19,821 bases of DNA from Cacconaster sp045601245 (GCA_045601245.1 JAZRZH010000046.1:1-19821); one strand, 5' to 3'; numbered from the stretch's first letter, positions 6,815 to 14,725 are shown. Notes: a model not told the origin generated them from the sequence alone. A program made the numbers and translations.

Positions 6815-7511
6815 TCCGCAGAGTCAGTTCACGGCAGATGCTGTCTTCGCAGTATAGTACACGACCAGGATACTGCCTGATAATGCCGGTATTGTGAGTT
6901 ACCATCAGCACTGCTGTGCCGCGTCCCCGGTTGATATCACTCAGCAGCTGCATAATGCCATCGGCTGTTTCGCTGTCCAAATTGCCGGTGGGCTCATCGG
7001 CGAGGATCAGCTTCGGCTCGTTGAGCAGAGCCCTGGCTATCGCGATGCGCTGCTGTTCTCCTCCGGAGAGCTGGTGAGGCATCTTGTGCGCCTTGTGCTC
7101 CATGCCCACTGCCTCGAGGACTTCGGCGATCCTGAGGCTTATTGCCGGCTTCTCCTTCCAGTCGGTCGCCTCCAGGACGAAGCGGAGATTGTCTTCTACC
7201 GTGCGGTCCATAAGCAGCTGGAAATCCTGGAAGATGACTCCGATCTGCCGCCTGAGGTACGGTATTTGCTTCTTCTTGATTCGGGTGAGGTCATATCCCA
7301 CGGCTTCCGCCTCTCCCGAACGGATAGGATTCTCTCCGATGATGGTGCGGATGATGGAGGTCTTGCCGCTTCCGACCTTGCCTGTCAGGTACACGAATTC
7401 GCCCTCTTCGACAGAGAGGTTGAGAGATTCTATGATGACGACGTCGCCGTTTGTGATGTCGGCGTTATGGAACTCAATCAATTTGATGCTATTATCGTTG
7501 TCTGCGGACAT
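6807..7511 (-). CDS. ftsE: FtsE-like ABC transporter ATPase
   Basis: A 234-aa ATPase of the FtsE type. In E. coli, FtsE with FtsX regulates peptidoglycan hydrolases at the division site. Walker A is GKVGSGKT (44-51), the Q-loop is Gln95 in FQDFQLL, the signature is LSGGEQQRIAIAR (148-160), Walker B is LILADEP with Glu173, and the H-loop is His206. The short, single-domain form and DEPTGNLD agree with FtsE/LolD-like enzymes. I chose the ATG at 7511 because the longer open frame (to 7721) adds 70 non-homologous residues and would run through the divergent TPR gene. No ftsX is adjacent. It heads the operon with nth, lemA and the DUF2207 gene. Confidence 0.88.
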   Translation of the reverse strand: MSADNDNSIKLIEFHNADITNGDVVIIESLNLSVEEGEFVYLTGKVGSGKTSIIRTIIGENPIRSGEAEAVGYDLTRIKKKQIPYLRRQIGVIFQDFQLLMDRTVEDNLRFVLEATDWKEKPAISLRIAEVLEAVGMEHKAHKMPHQLSGGEQQRIAIARALLNEPKLILADEPTGNLDSETADGIMQLLSDINRGRGTAVLMVTHNTGIIRQYPGRVLYCEDSICRELTLRNE

Positions 7512-7531
7512 AGGCTGATAGTTAACGATTA

Positions 7532-7539
7532 CAAAATTA
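7532..7539 (-). promoter_or_regulatory. -7 box for the ftsE operon
   Basis: The minus strand reads TAATTTTG, an exact match to TAnnTTTG, 20 bases before the ftsE ATG. No good -33 box is visible at the expected distance. It faces the -7 box of the TPR gene, so the 56-base gap serves as a divergent promoter region. Confidence 0.45.
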
Positions 7540-7552
7540 TAATATATTTTGG

Positions 7553-7560
7553 TATTTTTG
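7553..7560 (+). promoter_or_regulatory. -7 box for the TPR protein gene
   Basis: TATTTTTG matches TAnnTTTG exactly and ends seven bases before the ATG at 7568. The -33 position (about 7529-7532, TTAC) is poor. The transcript would have almost no leader. Confidence 0.45.
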
Positions 7561-7567
7561 CATTCTG

Positions 7568-10567
7568 ATGAAACATAACATACTATACATACTGGCACTT
7601 CTGCTGATGCTTCTGCCTTGCGGCAGGGCCGCGGCAGCGGATGACCCGGACTGGAGCGGACGGCTCGAATCCGCCCGCAAACTGTATTACAGCGGCTCAT
7701 ACTATGCGGCCGAAAAGGCATTCGATGAACTGGCGGCCTCCATCTCCGGCCGGAATGAATTGAAACAATCCGAGATTGAAGCCTATAAGGTCCTTTGTGC
7801 CATTGCTTTGGATCGCGTTAACATAGACGGTATGGTGAAGGTCTTTTCGGATAAATATCCGAATGCTCCGGAACTCTCGATGGTACGCTACGCCCTGGCG
7901 TCGAAGTATTTCGACCGCGGACGCTATGCCGAGGCGGGCAGGATACTCCGGCATATCAATGAAAAGTATCTCTACAAGGGCTGGAGGACTGAGTTCAGAT
8001 TCAAGAGAGGGTTCTGCGAAATGACGCAGGGCAGGCGCAAGGAAGCAACTGAGGATTTCGAGAGCATCATCGCCAGCAAAGCGGCGCATTATACATATCC
8101 GTCGCTTTATTATCTTGGTTATGTGAAGTATCTCGATAGACAGTTCGAGGATGCGTGCGGCCTGTTTGTCAAGGCAGCGGCGGATTCGCGGTTCAAACTG
8201 ATGTCTTCATATTATCTTCTCGAGTCGAAGTTCCTCAGCGGAGATTATTATTATGTCATAGACAACGGGCTGTCCGTATTTGACAGCATAGGTACAGATC
8301 TGAAGCCGAATGTCGCCAGAATACTCTCAGAGTCATATTTTTCCCTCGGGGATTCTCAACAGGCGCAGAGATATATGGATATCTACGAAGCTTCCGCCAC
8401 CGAGATATCGCGCAAGGATCACTATCTCTCCGCTATGCTCTCATACAGCCTCGAATCCTGGCCACGTGCCATCACTTCGTTCGGGAAGGTGATTGGAGAG
8501 GCGGATTCGCTCACTCAGAGCGCCCGCTATTACAAGGCGAACTGCCATCTTCGTTCCGGCAACAAACTTGCCGCGATCATCGATTTCAAGGAGGCCTCCG
8601 AACTGCCTTTTGATGCCGTTATCGCAGAGGATGCGATGTTCAACTATGCGAAGCTCTCGTTCGACGTCAATTCCGATATCTCCCGCTTTGCGGAGTATCT
8701 TGAAAAATATCCATCGGGACAGCGTTCCGACATCATCAACAACTATATGGCGATGGCCCTGATAGACCGGGAAGACTACGAGACGGCAGTCACGATGCTC
8801 AGGAAGATTACGAATCCGAGTCCGGAAGTCGCATCCAACCTGCAGAAGGCCTCCTTCCTGCGTGCAATGCAGCTGGTTGAAGGCGGCGCATGGCGCTCGG
8901 CCCTGCCTATGCTTGACATTTCCACCGGTAGCGGCAGCAGCAATCCGGAGCTCGACAATCTCGCCACCTTCTGGAAGGCGGAGTGCCTTTTCCGCGACGA
9001 ACGTTATGCTGATGCTATTGCTGCGAACAATAAAATCCTCTCTGACAAGGGGTTCAAGCGCAGCGCGGAATATCCGATGGCCATTTACAATCAGGCATAC
9101 TGCTATTTCAAGCGCGGCGAATATGATGCTGCACAGAAATGGTTCTCGGATTACCTGGCCTGCTCTGATACATACTTCGAGAAGGATGCAAGGATAAGGA
9201 TGGCGGATGCTCACTATATGCAGAATGACTATTCGACCGCTGCGGCGCTCTATGAAGGCATCTCTGACAGATATCCTGGCTCCGACGACATCTATCCGCT
9301 CCTTCAGGCTGCACTTGCATACGGACTTTCAGGCTCCGAGAACAAGAAGGTCGAACTTCTCTCCGAGGCGGTCGGCAATCATCCTTCCGCACCGCTCTAT
9401 CCGAAGGCTCTCTACGAACTCGGCAGGGCCTACGCACAGCAGGACAAGGGCGAGGATGCCGCAGAATGCTTCCTGACACTGCTCGGCGTCAAGTCGGACA
9501 GCACCTATCTCTCCAAGGCGTTGCTTGAACTCGCGATGATCAATTCGAATGCCGGCAAGTATGACAAGGCTCTCGAGTATTACCGCAGTATCGTCAAGCG
9601 CGCTCCCGATACCGAGATGGCCAAGGATGCGCTCGCCGGAATGGAGAATATCTACCGTATCATAAACAAGCCGAACGAATATCTTGCCTATATAGATGAG
9701 ATGGGCTTATCGTCTTCAAAAACTGATGACGAGCGAGGAGCGATGCTTTTTGCTGCTGCGGAACAACTCTATTATCAAGGTAATTACGCGTCTGCTACCA
9801 ATGAGTTCCAGTCTTATATCGCATCTTATCCAAAAGGAAAGGATTACGCCAAGGCATGCTATCTGCTCGCTGAGTCTCTGCGTCGCACAGGGAGGAAGGA
9901 AGCGGCATCCGATGCCTACCGCTCCGCAATCGAGGCCGGTGGGAATTATCGTGAGGCTTCACTCGGCAGTTATGCTCTGTTGAATTTCGAGTTGGAGCGT
10001 TATGACAAGGCATCCAAGGCATATGGGATTCTGGCGGAGACGGCATCAATGGATGATGTGAGATGCAGCGCTTTTTCCGGCAAAATGCGTTCTGATTACC
10101 GGGCCAGGAGGTATGATACGGCAATCGCATCGGCAGATTCGGTCCTTTCGTTCACACATTCAGCAAAGAGCGTTCTGCGTGAGGCCGGATATGTCAAGGC
10201 TATGTCGCTCGTTTCATCCGGAGACAGACGCCGTGCAGTTGAGATATTCGATAATCTTGCATCCGACACCTCGGACGAGTATGGCGCTGAAAGTGCATAT
10301 ATGCTGATTCTCAATGCATTCAATGCCGGTGACTATGATTCAGTAGAAGATAGGACCTATAGATTCTCCGAAAGCGGCAGCAGCCAGATGTACTGGCTGG
10401 CTAAGAGCTTCATTGTGCTTGGTGATGCTTTTGCGTCACGCGGTGACAGGGTACAGGCGGAGGCGACTTACCGCAGCATTGCGGACGGGTACAAGCCGTC
10501 CGTTGAGGATGATGTCCTCCGCATCGTGAACGACCGCCTCGCGAAACTTTCAAACAGTAATGAGTAA
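7568..10567 (+). CDS. Exported multi-TPR repeat protein
   Basis: A 999-aa protein with a cleavable signal peptide (residues 1-24, MKHNILYILALLLMLLPCGR then AAAA/DDPDW). The rest is a long chain of tetratricopeptide-type helical pairs, visible as repeated A-x3-Y/F, G-x-Y-x-x-A and Y-P motifs. Examples are YYSGSYYAAEKAFDEL (about 40-55), RYADAIAANNKIL (about 478), YDAAQKWFSDYL (about 520) and GKYDKALEYYRSIVKRAPDT (about 660). It should be periplasmic and scaffold other envelope proteins. The next gene, an outer-membrane barrel, starts six bases after its stop, so the two are probably a functional pair. The start is fixed by the signal peptide, as the next Met (residue 14) would lack the positive n-region. 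The exact partner or pathway is unknown. Confidence 0.85.
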   Translation: MKHNILYILALLLMLLPCGRAAAADDPDWSGRLESARKLYYSGSYYAAEKAFDELAASISGRNELKQSEIEAYKVLCAIALDRVNIDGMVKVFSDKYPNAPELSMVRYALASKYFDRGRYAEAGRILRHINEKYLYKGWRTEFRFKRGFCEMTQGRRKEATEDFESIIASKAAHYTYPSLYYLGYVKYLDRQFEDACGLFVKAAADSRFKLMSSYYLLESKFLSGDYYYVIDNGLSVFDSIGTDLKPNVARILSESYFSLGDSQQAQRYMDIYEASATEISRKDHYLSAMLSYSLESWPRAITSFGKVIGEADSLTQSARYYKANCHLRSGNKLAAIIDFKEASELPFDAVIAEDAMFNYAKLSFDVNSDISRFAEYLEKYPSGQRSDIINNYMAMALIDREDYETAVTMLRKITNPSPEVASNLQKASFLRAMQLVEGGAWRSALPMLDISTGSGSSNPELDNLATFWKAECLFRDERYADAIAANNKILSDKGFKRSAEYPMAIYNQAYCYFKRGEYDAAQKWFSDYLACSDTYFEKDARIRMADAHYMQNDYSTAAALYEGISDRYPGSDDIYPLLQAALAYGLSGSENKKVELLSEAVGNHPSAPLYPKALYELGRAYAQQDKGEDAAECFLTLLGVKSDSTYLSKALLELAMINSNAGKYDKALEYYRSIVKRAPDTEMAKDALAGMENIYRIINKPNEYLAYIDEMGLSSSKTDDERGAMLFAAAEQLYYQGNYASATNEFQSYIASYPKGKDYAKACYLLAESLRRTGRKEAASDAYRSAIEAGGNYREASLGSYALLNFELERYDKASKAYGILAETASMDDVRCSAFSGKMRSDYRARRYDTAIASADSVLSFTHSAKSVLREAGYVKAMSLVSSGDRRRAVEIFDNLASDTSDEYGAESAYMLILNAFNAGDYDSVEDRTYRFSESGSSQMYWLAKSFIVLGDAFASRGDRVQAEATYRSIADGYKPSVEDDVLRIVNDRLAKLSNSNE

Positions 10568-10573
10568 AAGGCT

Positions 10574-12352
10574 ATGAGATCATATATCAGACTTCTTGCG
10601 GCAGCATCATTCGCCGCATTGATACCGGTGAAGACGGGAGCGCAGGTAATTGATCCTACGGTTGAGGTGGTGCGCAATTATAACGTCAGTCTCGGCGAAA
10701 TATTCAAGCCCACGATACCTTCCGGCATAGATGATTCGATCACAGTATTCGAGCGGAACTTTGACTATTCGATATTCAACCGCCCGTACAGTAATCTCTA
10801 TGAATTCACACCGTATGATGCCATCCGATTGGATTCGGCCGATGTACAGCGCTATCCTTTCTTCACGGCAAGGGCCGGATGTCAGTATCCCGTAATGCCG
10901 ACACTCGAGCTGCAATTCCAGAAAGTTACCAGAAAGGGCTTGAATTTCAGTCTTTTCGGCAGGCATAATTCATTCTGGGGCGATGTCCCGTCCGCCATTG
11001 GCAACTATAATGTCAATGTGGGGCGCTCCCGCAATGAGGCCGGAGCGGATTTCAAGTATGTCTGGGCGACGGGCGAATTCAATGCCGGAGCGGGCTACGG
11101 GTATGACACTTACGATTTCAGGCCGTCGACGGGCGGTATGACGTCATTTGACCGGAGCGCCCTCAAATTCAATATGGACCTCAGCTCCGCACACGAGGAG
11201 GATAACAGCATATACTACGACTTCTCGGTCGCCTACAGGAAGACCGGGGCGCTTCACGACAATCCGTATCTTGTCGAAGATCCGGTCTCGATGCGCGAGA
11301 ACAGACTTACGTTCGGCGGAATAGTCGGGACCTCTTTCGAGGTGCACAGGGTTTATGTGGATATGTCCATCGACTATTCCTCATACGACGCGATCAAGAA
11401 CTATACTCTCGGAGTCGTTGAATTTTCTCCGATGTACGAATACAAGCACCGCGGTTTCTCCGGAAAGTTCGGAGTCAAGTTCGGCAATCATTTCGGAATC
11501 CCGAAGGAGGACGGCAGCGAGCCGGCCGATGGCAATGACCTTGAACCTTGGAGCAATATGTTCCCTCAGGTGGACGCGCGTCTTTGCCTTGTGCGGAAGT
11601 ATTTGTGGCTGAGGGGAGTCGTCACGGGAGGCAATGATATGAATGCTTATTCTGATTTGCTCTCGAAGGCACCGTACCTCTCTCCGGATGTCCCGCTGCT
11701 CTTTGGTTCCCGTCCTCTCGACGCCTCGCTGACACTCGAGAGCGTGGTATTCGGAAGGATGGCATTCAATCTCTCCGGGGCATTCTCGATGGTTCGCAAT
11801 AATGCTGTGTTCGCTCCGGTGCTCTCATCTGAGCCGATTCCTTCAGAGGATTCGGACAACTGTCCGCCTCCATACTCGGAGCCTCTCGGCGTAAGTCCTC
11901 ACTATATGGATATCAACCGGCTTTCCGTCAACCTCGAGGCATTCTGGAAGTCCGCCGATATCACCACTGGCGGCGAATTCCGCTACAACTGGTATTTCTC
12001 TCCGGACAATCTCTCCACCAACGAACTTCCCGCCGTCAAGGCCCGCTACTATGCGCGTTACAGCTGGAAGGAAAGGGTCATCGCTTCCGCTGAATTCAAC
12101 TACAGGAGCGCCATTGCCGGCGATCCGTCGTGCTGGTATGCCGACGGTGTCAGGATTTCCTCAGGCGCCGCTCCGGTGACATATTCCGTACCCGCCATCA
12201 CAACCCTGGACGCGGATGTCAATTATGTCGTTTCTGACCATCTGATGGTATATGTCAAGGCCGGTAATATCCTCAACAGCCGCAACCAGTATGTGCCGCT
12301 CTATATCGAGCCCGGGTTCAATATCGGTGCGGGTCTTACCGTAACTTTCTAG
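10574..12352 (+). CDS. Outer-membrane beta-barrel protein
   Basis: A 592-aa protein with a signal peptide (about 1-23, cleavage after KTGA before QVIDP). The body is rich in alternating aromatic/polar strands such as LNFSLFGRHNSFWGD, FKYVWATGEFNAGAGYGYD, YKHRGFSGKFGVKFGNHFG and ADITTGGEFRYNWYFSPD. It ends in an aromatic-terminal strand (NIGAGLTVTF), the usual signal for outer-membrane barrel assembly. It resembles the barrel part of TonB-dependent-receptor-like proteins of Bacteroidota but has no visible plug domain or TonB box, and it is short for a receptor. It follows the TPR protein by six bases and probably works with it. tpiA begins 24 bases downstream. Confidence 0.8.
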   Translation: MRSYIRLLAAASFAALIPVKTGAQVIDPTVEVVRNYNVSLGEIFKPTIPSGIDDSITVFERNFDYSIFNRPYSNLYEFTPYDAIRLDSADVQRYPFFTARAGCQYPVMPTLELQFQKVTRKGLNFSLFGRHNSFWGDVPSAIGNYNVNVGRSRNEAGADFKYVWATGEFNAGAGYGYDTYDFRPSTGGMTSFDRSALKFNMDLSSAHEEDNSIYYDFSVAYRKTGALHDNPYLVEDPVSMRENRLTFGGIVGTSFEVHRVYVDMSIDYSSYDAIKNYTLGVVEFSPMYEYKHRGFSGKFGVKFGNHFGIPKEDGSEPADGNDLEPWSNMFPQVDARLCLVRKYLWLRGVVTGGNDMNAYSDLLSKAPYLSPDVPLLFGSRPLDASLTLESVVFGRMAFNLSGAFSMVRNNAVFAPVLSSEPIPSEDSDNCPPPYSEPLGVSPHYMDINRLSVNLEAFWKSADITTGGEFRYNWYFSPDNLSTNELPAVKARYYARYSWKERVIASAEFNYRSAIAGDPSCWYADGVRISSGAAPVTYSVPAITTLDADVNYVVSDHLMVYVKAGNILNSRNQYVPLYIEPGFNIGAGLTVTF

Positions 12353-12376
12353 AATATTGATAAATATCTTTTTATT

Positions 12377-13132
12377 ATGAGAAGAAAAATAGTAGCAGGC
12401 AACTGGAAGATGAACACTACCGTTGCCGAAGGCGTTCAGCTCGCTAATGAGCTTGTCGCAGGCCTCGCCGAGGTCCCTGCTGATGTCAATCTGATAATCG
12501 CTCCGCCGTTCACGCACCTGGCTCCTGTAGCGGAGGTCATAAAGGGCAGCAGCATCGCCCTGAGTGCCCAGAACTGTGCAGATGAGGCGAAGGGCGCATA
12601 TACCGGTGAGGTCTCCGCAGCGATGATCGCCGGCCTCGGATGCCAGTATACAATCCTCGGCCATTCCGAGCGCCGTCAGTATTACGGCGAGACTTCCGAG
12701 AAACTTGTCAAGAAGATCAGGCTCGCTTTGGAGAACGGCCTCAGCCCGATTTTCTGTGTGGGCGAAAAACTCGAGGAACGCAATGCAGGTAAGCACTTCG
12801 AAGTGGTGGGCGCGCAGGTTGCTGACGTGCTTTTCCAGCTTTCGGAGCTCGAGGCATCAGAGGTGATCGTGGCCTATGAACCTGTCTGGGCAATCGGTAC
12901 CGGCGTCACAGCCACGTCTGCTCAGGCCGAAGAGATACACGCCTTTATCCGCGGCACTCTGGCCGGCCAGTTCGGTGAGGAATTCGCCGACAAGGTTTCC
13001 ATCCTCTATGGCGGAAGCTGCAAGCCTTCGAATGCCGGGGAACTCTTCGCCTGTCCCGACATAGACGGCGGACTCATCGGCGGTGCTGCACTCAAGGCCG
13101 CGGACTTCCTGGCTATCGCCAAATCGTATTGA
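12377..13132 (+). CDS. tpiA: Triose-phosphate isomerase
   Basis: A 251-aa cytosolic glycolytic enzyme interconverting dihydroxyacetone phosphate and glyceraldehyde 3-phosphate. All catalytic residues are present: Asn9 and Lys11 (AGNWKMN), His96 (GHSERR) and Glu168 (AYEPVWAIGTG), followed by the flexible loop. The phosphate-binding parts are YGGSCKPSN (211-219) and DGGLIGGAAL (230-239). The length is normal. Upstream lies a TATCTTTT sequence (12365-12372), one base off the -7 consensus and four bases before the ATG, so tpiA may have its own promoter besides read-through from the barrel gene. It is the last chromosomal protein gene before the tRNA and the inserted element. Confidence 0.97.
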   Translation: MRRKIVAGNWKMNTTVAEGVQLANELVAGLAEVPADVNLIIAPPFTHLAPVAEVIKGSSIALSAQNCADEAKGAYTGEVSAAMIAGLGCQYTILGHSERRQYYGETSEKLVKKIRLALENGLSPIFCVGEKLEERNAGKHFEVVGAQVADVLFQLSELEASEVIVAYEPVWAIGTGVTATSAQAEEIHAFIRGTLAGQFGEEFADKVSILYGGSCKPSNAGELFACPDIDGGLIGGAALKAADFLAIAKSY

Positions 13133-13134
13133 TA

Positions 13135-13165
13135 TTTGCAGGGAGCAAAAAGTTGATTAACTTTG
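13135..13165 (+). promoter_or_regulatory. Promoter of tRNA-Leu
   Basis: TTTG at 13135-13138, a 19-base spacer and TAACTTTG at 13158-13165 match both Bacteroidota promoter boxes (TTTG, 19-21 bases, TAnnTTTG) exactly. Transcription would start roughly 13169-13173, a few bases before the mature tRNA 5' end at 13180. This is the best promoter in the window. Confidence 0.8.
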
Positions 13166-13176
13166 CGCCCTGCAAA
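13135..13176. repeat. Long dyad between tpiA and the tRNA
   Basis: TTTGCAGGG at 13135-13143 is the exact reverse complement of CCCTGCAAA at 13168-13176. The pairing continues inward (AGCAAAAAGTT against AACTTTGCG) with small bulges around a GATT loop at about 13155-13158. As RNA from tpiA it would form a stable stem that could define the tpiA 3' end, although no U-tract follows. It also overlaps the tRNA promoter exactly. Confidence 0.6.
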
Positions 13177-13179
13177 CAC

Positions 13180-13260
13180 GCGGGTGTGTTGAAACTGGTA
13201 GACAAGCAAGACTTAGGATCTTGTGCCTTGCGCGTAAGGGTTCGAGTCCCTTCACCCGCA
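13180..13260 (+). tRNA. tRNA-Leu (anticodon UAG)
   Basis: The acceptor stem GCGGGTG (13180-13186) pairs with CACCCGC (13253-13259), with discriminator A at 13260. The anticodon stem CAAGA/TCTTG (13207-13211, 13219-13223) encloses the loop CTTAGGA with anticodon TAG at 13214-13216, which reads CUA leucine codons. GGTTCGAGTCC near 13239-13250 is the T-arm. A short variable arm with the usual class II character (GCCTTGCGCGTAAGG) lies between them. The CCA end is not fully encoded. The foreign-looking gene set begins directly downstream, so the 3' end of this gene is the probable integration target. Confidence 0.95.
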
Positions 13261-13262
13261 CA
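13236..13262. other. Probable left attachment site (attL) at the tRNA 3' end
   Basis: The chromosomal housekeeping genes stop at this tRNA and a tyrosine recombinase follows within 141 bases. This is the standard arrangement for elements that integrate at the 3' end of a tRNA gene and restore it, and leucine tRNA genes are known targets of Bacteroides mobilizable elements such as NBU1. The exact crossover core cannot be set because the matching right end is beyond the window; no second copy of the tRNA 3' end was seen in the window. The boundaries given are the T-arm to acceptor region, as an estimate. Confidence 0.5.
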
Positions 13263-13265
13263 ACG

Positions 13266-13285
13266 AACAATTTTTAGGAATTGTT
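13266..13285. repeat. Short inverted repeat after the tRNA
   Basis: AACAATT (13266-13272) and AATTGTT (13279-13285) are exact reverse complements around a six-base centre. It sits at the edge of the proposed attachment site, so it could be a recombinase core or accessory site, or only a weak RNA hairpin trailing the tRNA. Confidence 0.4.
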
Positions 13286-13296
13286 AAACAACTTTA

Positions 13297-13337
13297 AAGG
13301 TTTGATATCAAGCAATTAGCGGTATCAAGCCTTTTTT
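13297..13337 (+). terminator. Intrinsic terminator after tRNA-Leu
   Basis: GGTTTGATAT (13299-13308) pairs with GTATCAAGCC (13322-13331) using two G-U pairs, extended by AA/TT outside. The stem is followed directly by six T (13332-13337). It would end the tRNA transcript. It lies on the element side of the junction, so the inserted DNA brings its own stop between the strong tRNA promoter and the recombinase gene. Confidence 0.7.
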
Positions 13338-13345
13338 GGTTTTGG

Positions 13346-13376
13346 CTTGTATTTTCAAAAATAGCTTGTAAATTTG
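13346..13376 (+). promoter_or_regulatory. Promoter of the recombinase gene
   Basis: TAAATTTG at 13369-13376 is an exact -7 box. CTTG at 13346-13349, 19 bases upstream, is a three-of-four match to the -33 box. The start of transcription would be near 13382, about 20 bases before the ATG at 13401. The -7 box overlaps the left arm of an inverted repeat. Confidence 0.5.
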
Positions 13377-13400
13377 TATTGTAAATAAATTTTACAAGCT
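13363..13400. repeat. Inverted repeat abutting the recombinase start codon
   Basis: AGCTTGTAAA (13363-13372) and TTTACAAGCT (13391-13400) are exact 10-bp reverse complements separated by 18 bases, and the right arm touches the ATG. A further half-copy GGCTTGTA lies at 13344-13351. The left arm covers the promoter -7 box. This is the layout of an operator or of recombinase arm-binding sites. It is less likely to act as an RNA hairpin, since the transcript should begin downstream of the left arm. Confidence 0.6.
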
Positions 13401-14723
13401 ATGGCTGTAACATTCTACTTATTCACGCGTCCGGACAAGAAAGGAGACCACCCGATTAATGTATCAATCTATTTGCATGGTGTACGGTTCTGTTCCAGCA
13501 TCGGATACAGCATTAATCCTGACAAATGGGATGAGAATGCGATGAAAGTGAAACATGGTGCTTCAAATGCCAAGAAAGTACCATATAATACCATAAACTC
13601 TAGAATTGCAGCAATAACTTCAATCTTTGATGGACTTGAAGCCAATAACGCAAAATTGACTAAAGACCAAATCAAGAGGAAATTGTCGGAAGTCGTTGGA
13701 AGGGCTGTTGATGCCCCACAGAAGGATAGTAATGGCCCCGTGCCATTTTTTAGGCATTTCGATGAATTTCTGGAGGATGGGAAGTTGAATCGAAAGTGGG
13801 CTGTCAACACTGCAAAAAAATTTACGACCCTCCGCAATCACATCAAGGCTTTCAATGAAAATATCACCCTAGATGATTGGGATAAGGAAACATTTGATGC
13901 GTATGTCCACTATGATGCAATAGAGTTGCAAATGCTTGATGTCTCAATATCAAAGGAATTGACGATGATACGTTGGTATTTGAACTGGTGTGTTGAGAGA
14001 GAATACACGCAGGTTGTAGTGTTTAAATCATATAAGGCACGCTTGAAGGACACCAAGAAACCTGTTGTGTTCTTGACTAAGGACGAATTGCTCAAGTTGT
14101 TTAATTTCAAGATTCCTAAAAATGGAACTGAAGTTACACTGCACGATATGAAAGGCGAGGAATACAAAAAGGTAGTCGAAGAGAAATCTTCTCTTGATAA
14201 GGTGAGAGATCTTTTCTGCTTCTGTGCCTTTACATCTCTGAGATATTCAGACATGGCCCAATTACAGCGTAATCACATAAATGATGGGATTATCCATATC
14301 ACCACCATCAAAACCGATGATTCCATTGAAATTCCAGTCAACGATATGGCTCAGGCAATTCTCGACAAATATGCCGCATTCGATTTTGATGGTCTTGCCC
14401 TCCCCGTTATCTCAAATCAGAAAATGAACAAGTACTTGAAGGAGATTTGTGAGTTATGTGAGTTTCTGGAACCGATAAACATCGTTCAATATTGTGATGG
14501 GAAACGTAAGGATATCTGTTTACCGAAATGGAAACTGATGGGTACCCATGCTGCACGCCGCACATTCATCTGCACAGCTTTGGCCGCTGGTATTCCACCC
14601 CAAATTGTGATGAAATACACTGGACATTCTGATTACCATTCAATGAAGCCATACATTGACGTGGCCGATAAGACCAAGGAGGAGGGTATGACGAAATTTC
14701 AGAACTTTTTAAAGCAGGAATAG
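13401..14723 (+). CDS. Tyrosine recombinase (integrase)
   Basis: A 440-aa site-specific recombinase that would integrate and excise the element. Residues 1-100 are an N-terminal arm-binding domain of the type common in Bacteroidota (VTFYLFTRPDKKGDHPINVS). Residues about 115-215 are the SAM-like core-binding domain. The catalytic domain carries Arg281 (FTSLRYSDMAQL), Lys304 (TTIKTDD), His383-x-x-Arg386 (THAARRTFI), His409 (GHSDYH) and Tyr418 (MKPYIDV), so all active-site residues are present. Its position just after tRNA-Leu and its AT-rich sequence, unlike tpiA, support a horizontally acquired element. It is followed after two bases by a gene of unknown function. Confidence 0.95.
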   Translation: MAVTFYLFTRPDKKGDHPINVSIYLHGVRFCSSIGYSINPDKWDENAMKVKHGASNAKKVPYNTINSRIAAITSIFDGLEANNAKLTKDQIKRKLSEVVGRAVDAPQKDSNGPVPFFRHFDEFLEDGKLNRKWAVNTAKKFTTLRNHIKAFNENITLDDWDKETFDAYVHYDAIELQMLDVSISKELTMIRWYLNWCVEREYTQVVVFKSYKARLKDTKKPVVFLTKDELLKLFNFKIPKNGTEVTLHDMKGEEYKKVVEEKSSLDKVRDLFCFCAFTSLRYSDMAQLQRNHINDGIIHITTIKTDDSIEIPVNDMAQAILDKYAAFDFDGLALPVISNQKMNKYLKEICELCEFLEPINIVQYCDGKRKDICLPKWKLMGTHAARRTFICTALAAGIPPQIVMKYTGHSDYHSMKPYIDVADKTKEEGMTKFQNFLKQE

Positions 14724-14725
14724 AT

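Noticed and set aside
7512..7721. Longer N-terminus for the ftsE gene (70 extra residues)
   Set aside because: The extra part reads across the promoter and the start of the divergent TPR gene, looks unlike any ABC ATPase, and a normal FtsE N-terminus begins at the ATG at 7511.
8441..9214. Minus-strand open frame of 257 codons inside the TPR gene
   Set aside because: It lies entirely opposite a strongly supported coding gene with a signal peptide and TPR repeats. GC-rich codon use opens the complementary frame; no domain is visible.
12161..12796. Minus-strand open frame of 211 codons over the end of the barrel gene and start of tpiA
   Set aside because: It spans two well-supported plus-strand genes and their gap and shows no recognisable motif.
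13344..13400. RNA hairpin hiding the recombinase start codon
   Set aside because: The predicted transcript starts near 13382, after the left arm of the inverted repeat, so the stem would not be present in the mRNA from this promoter.
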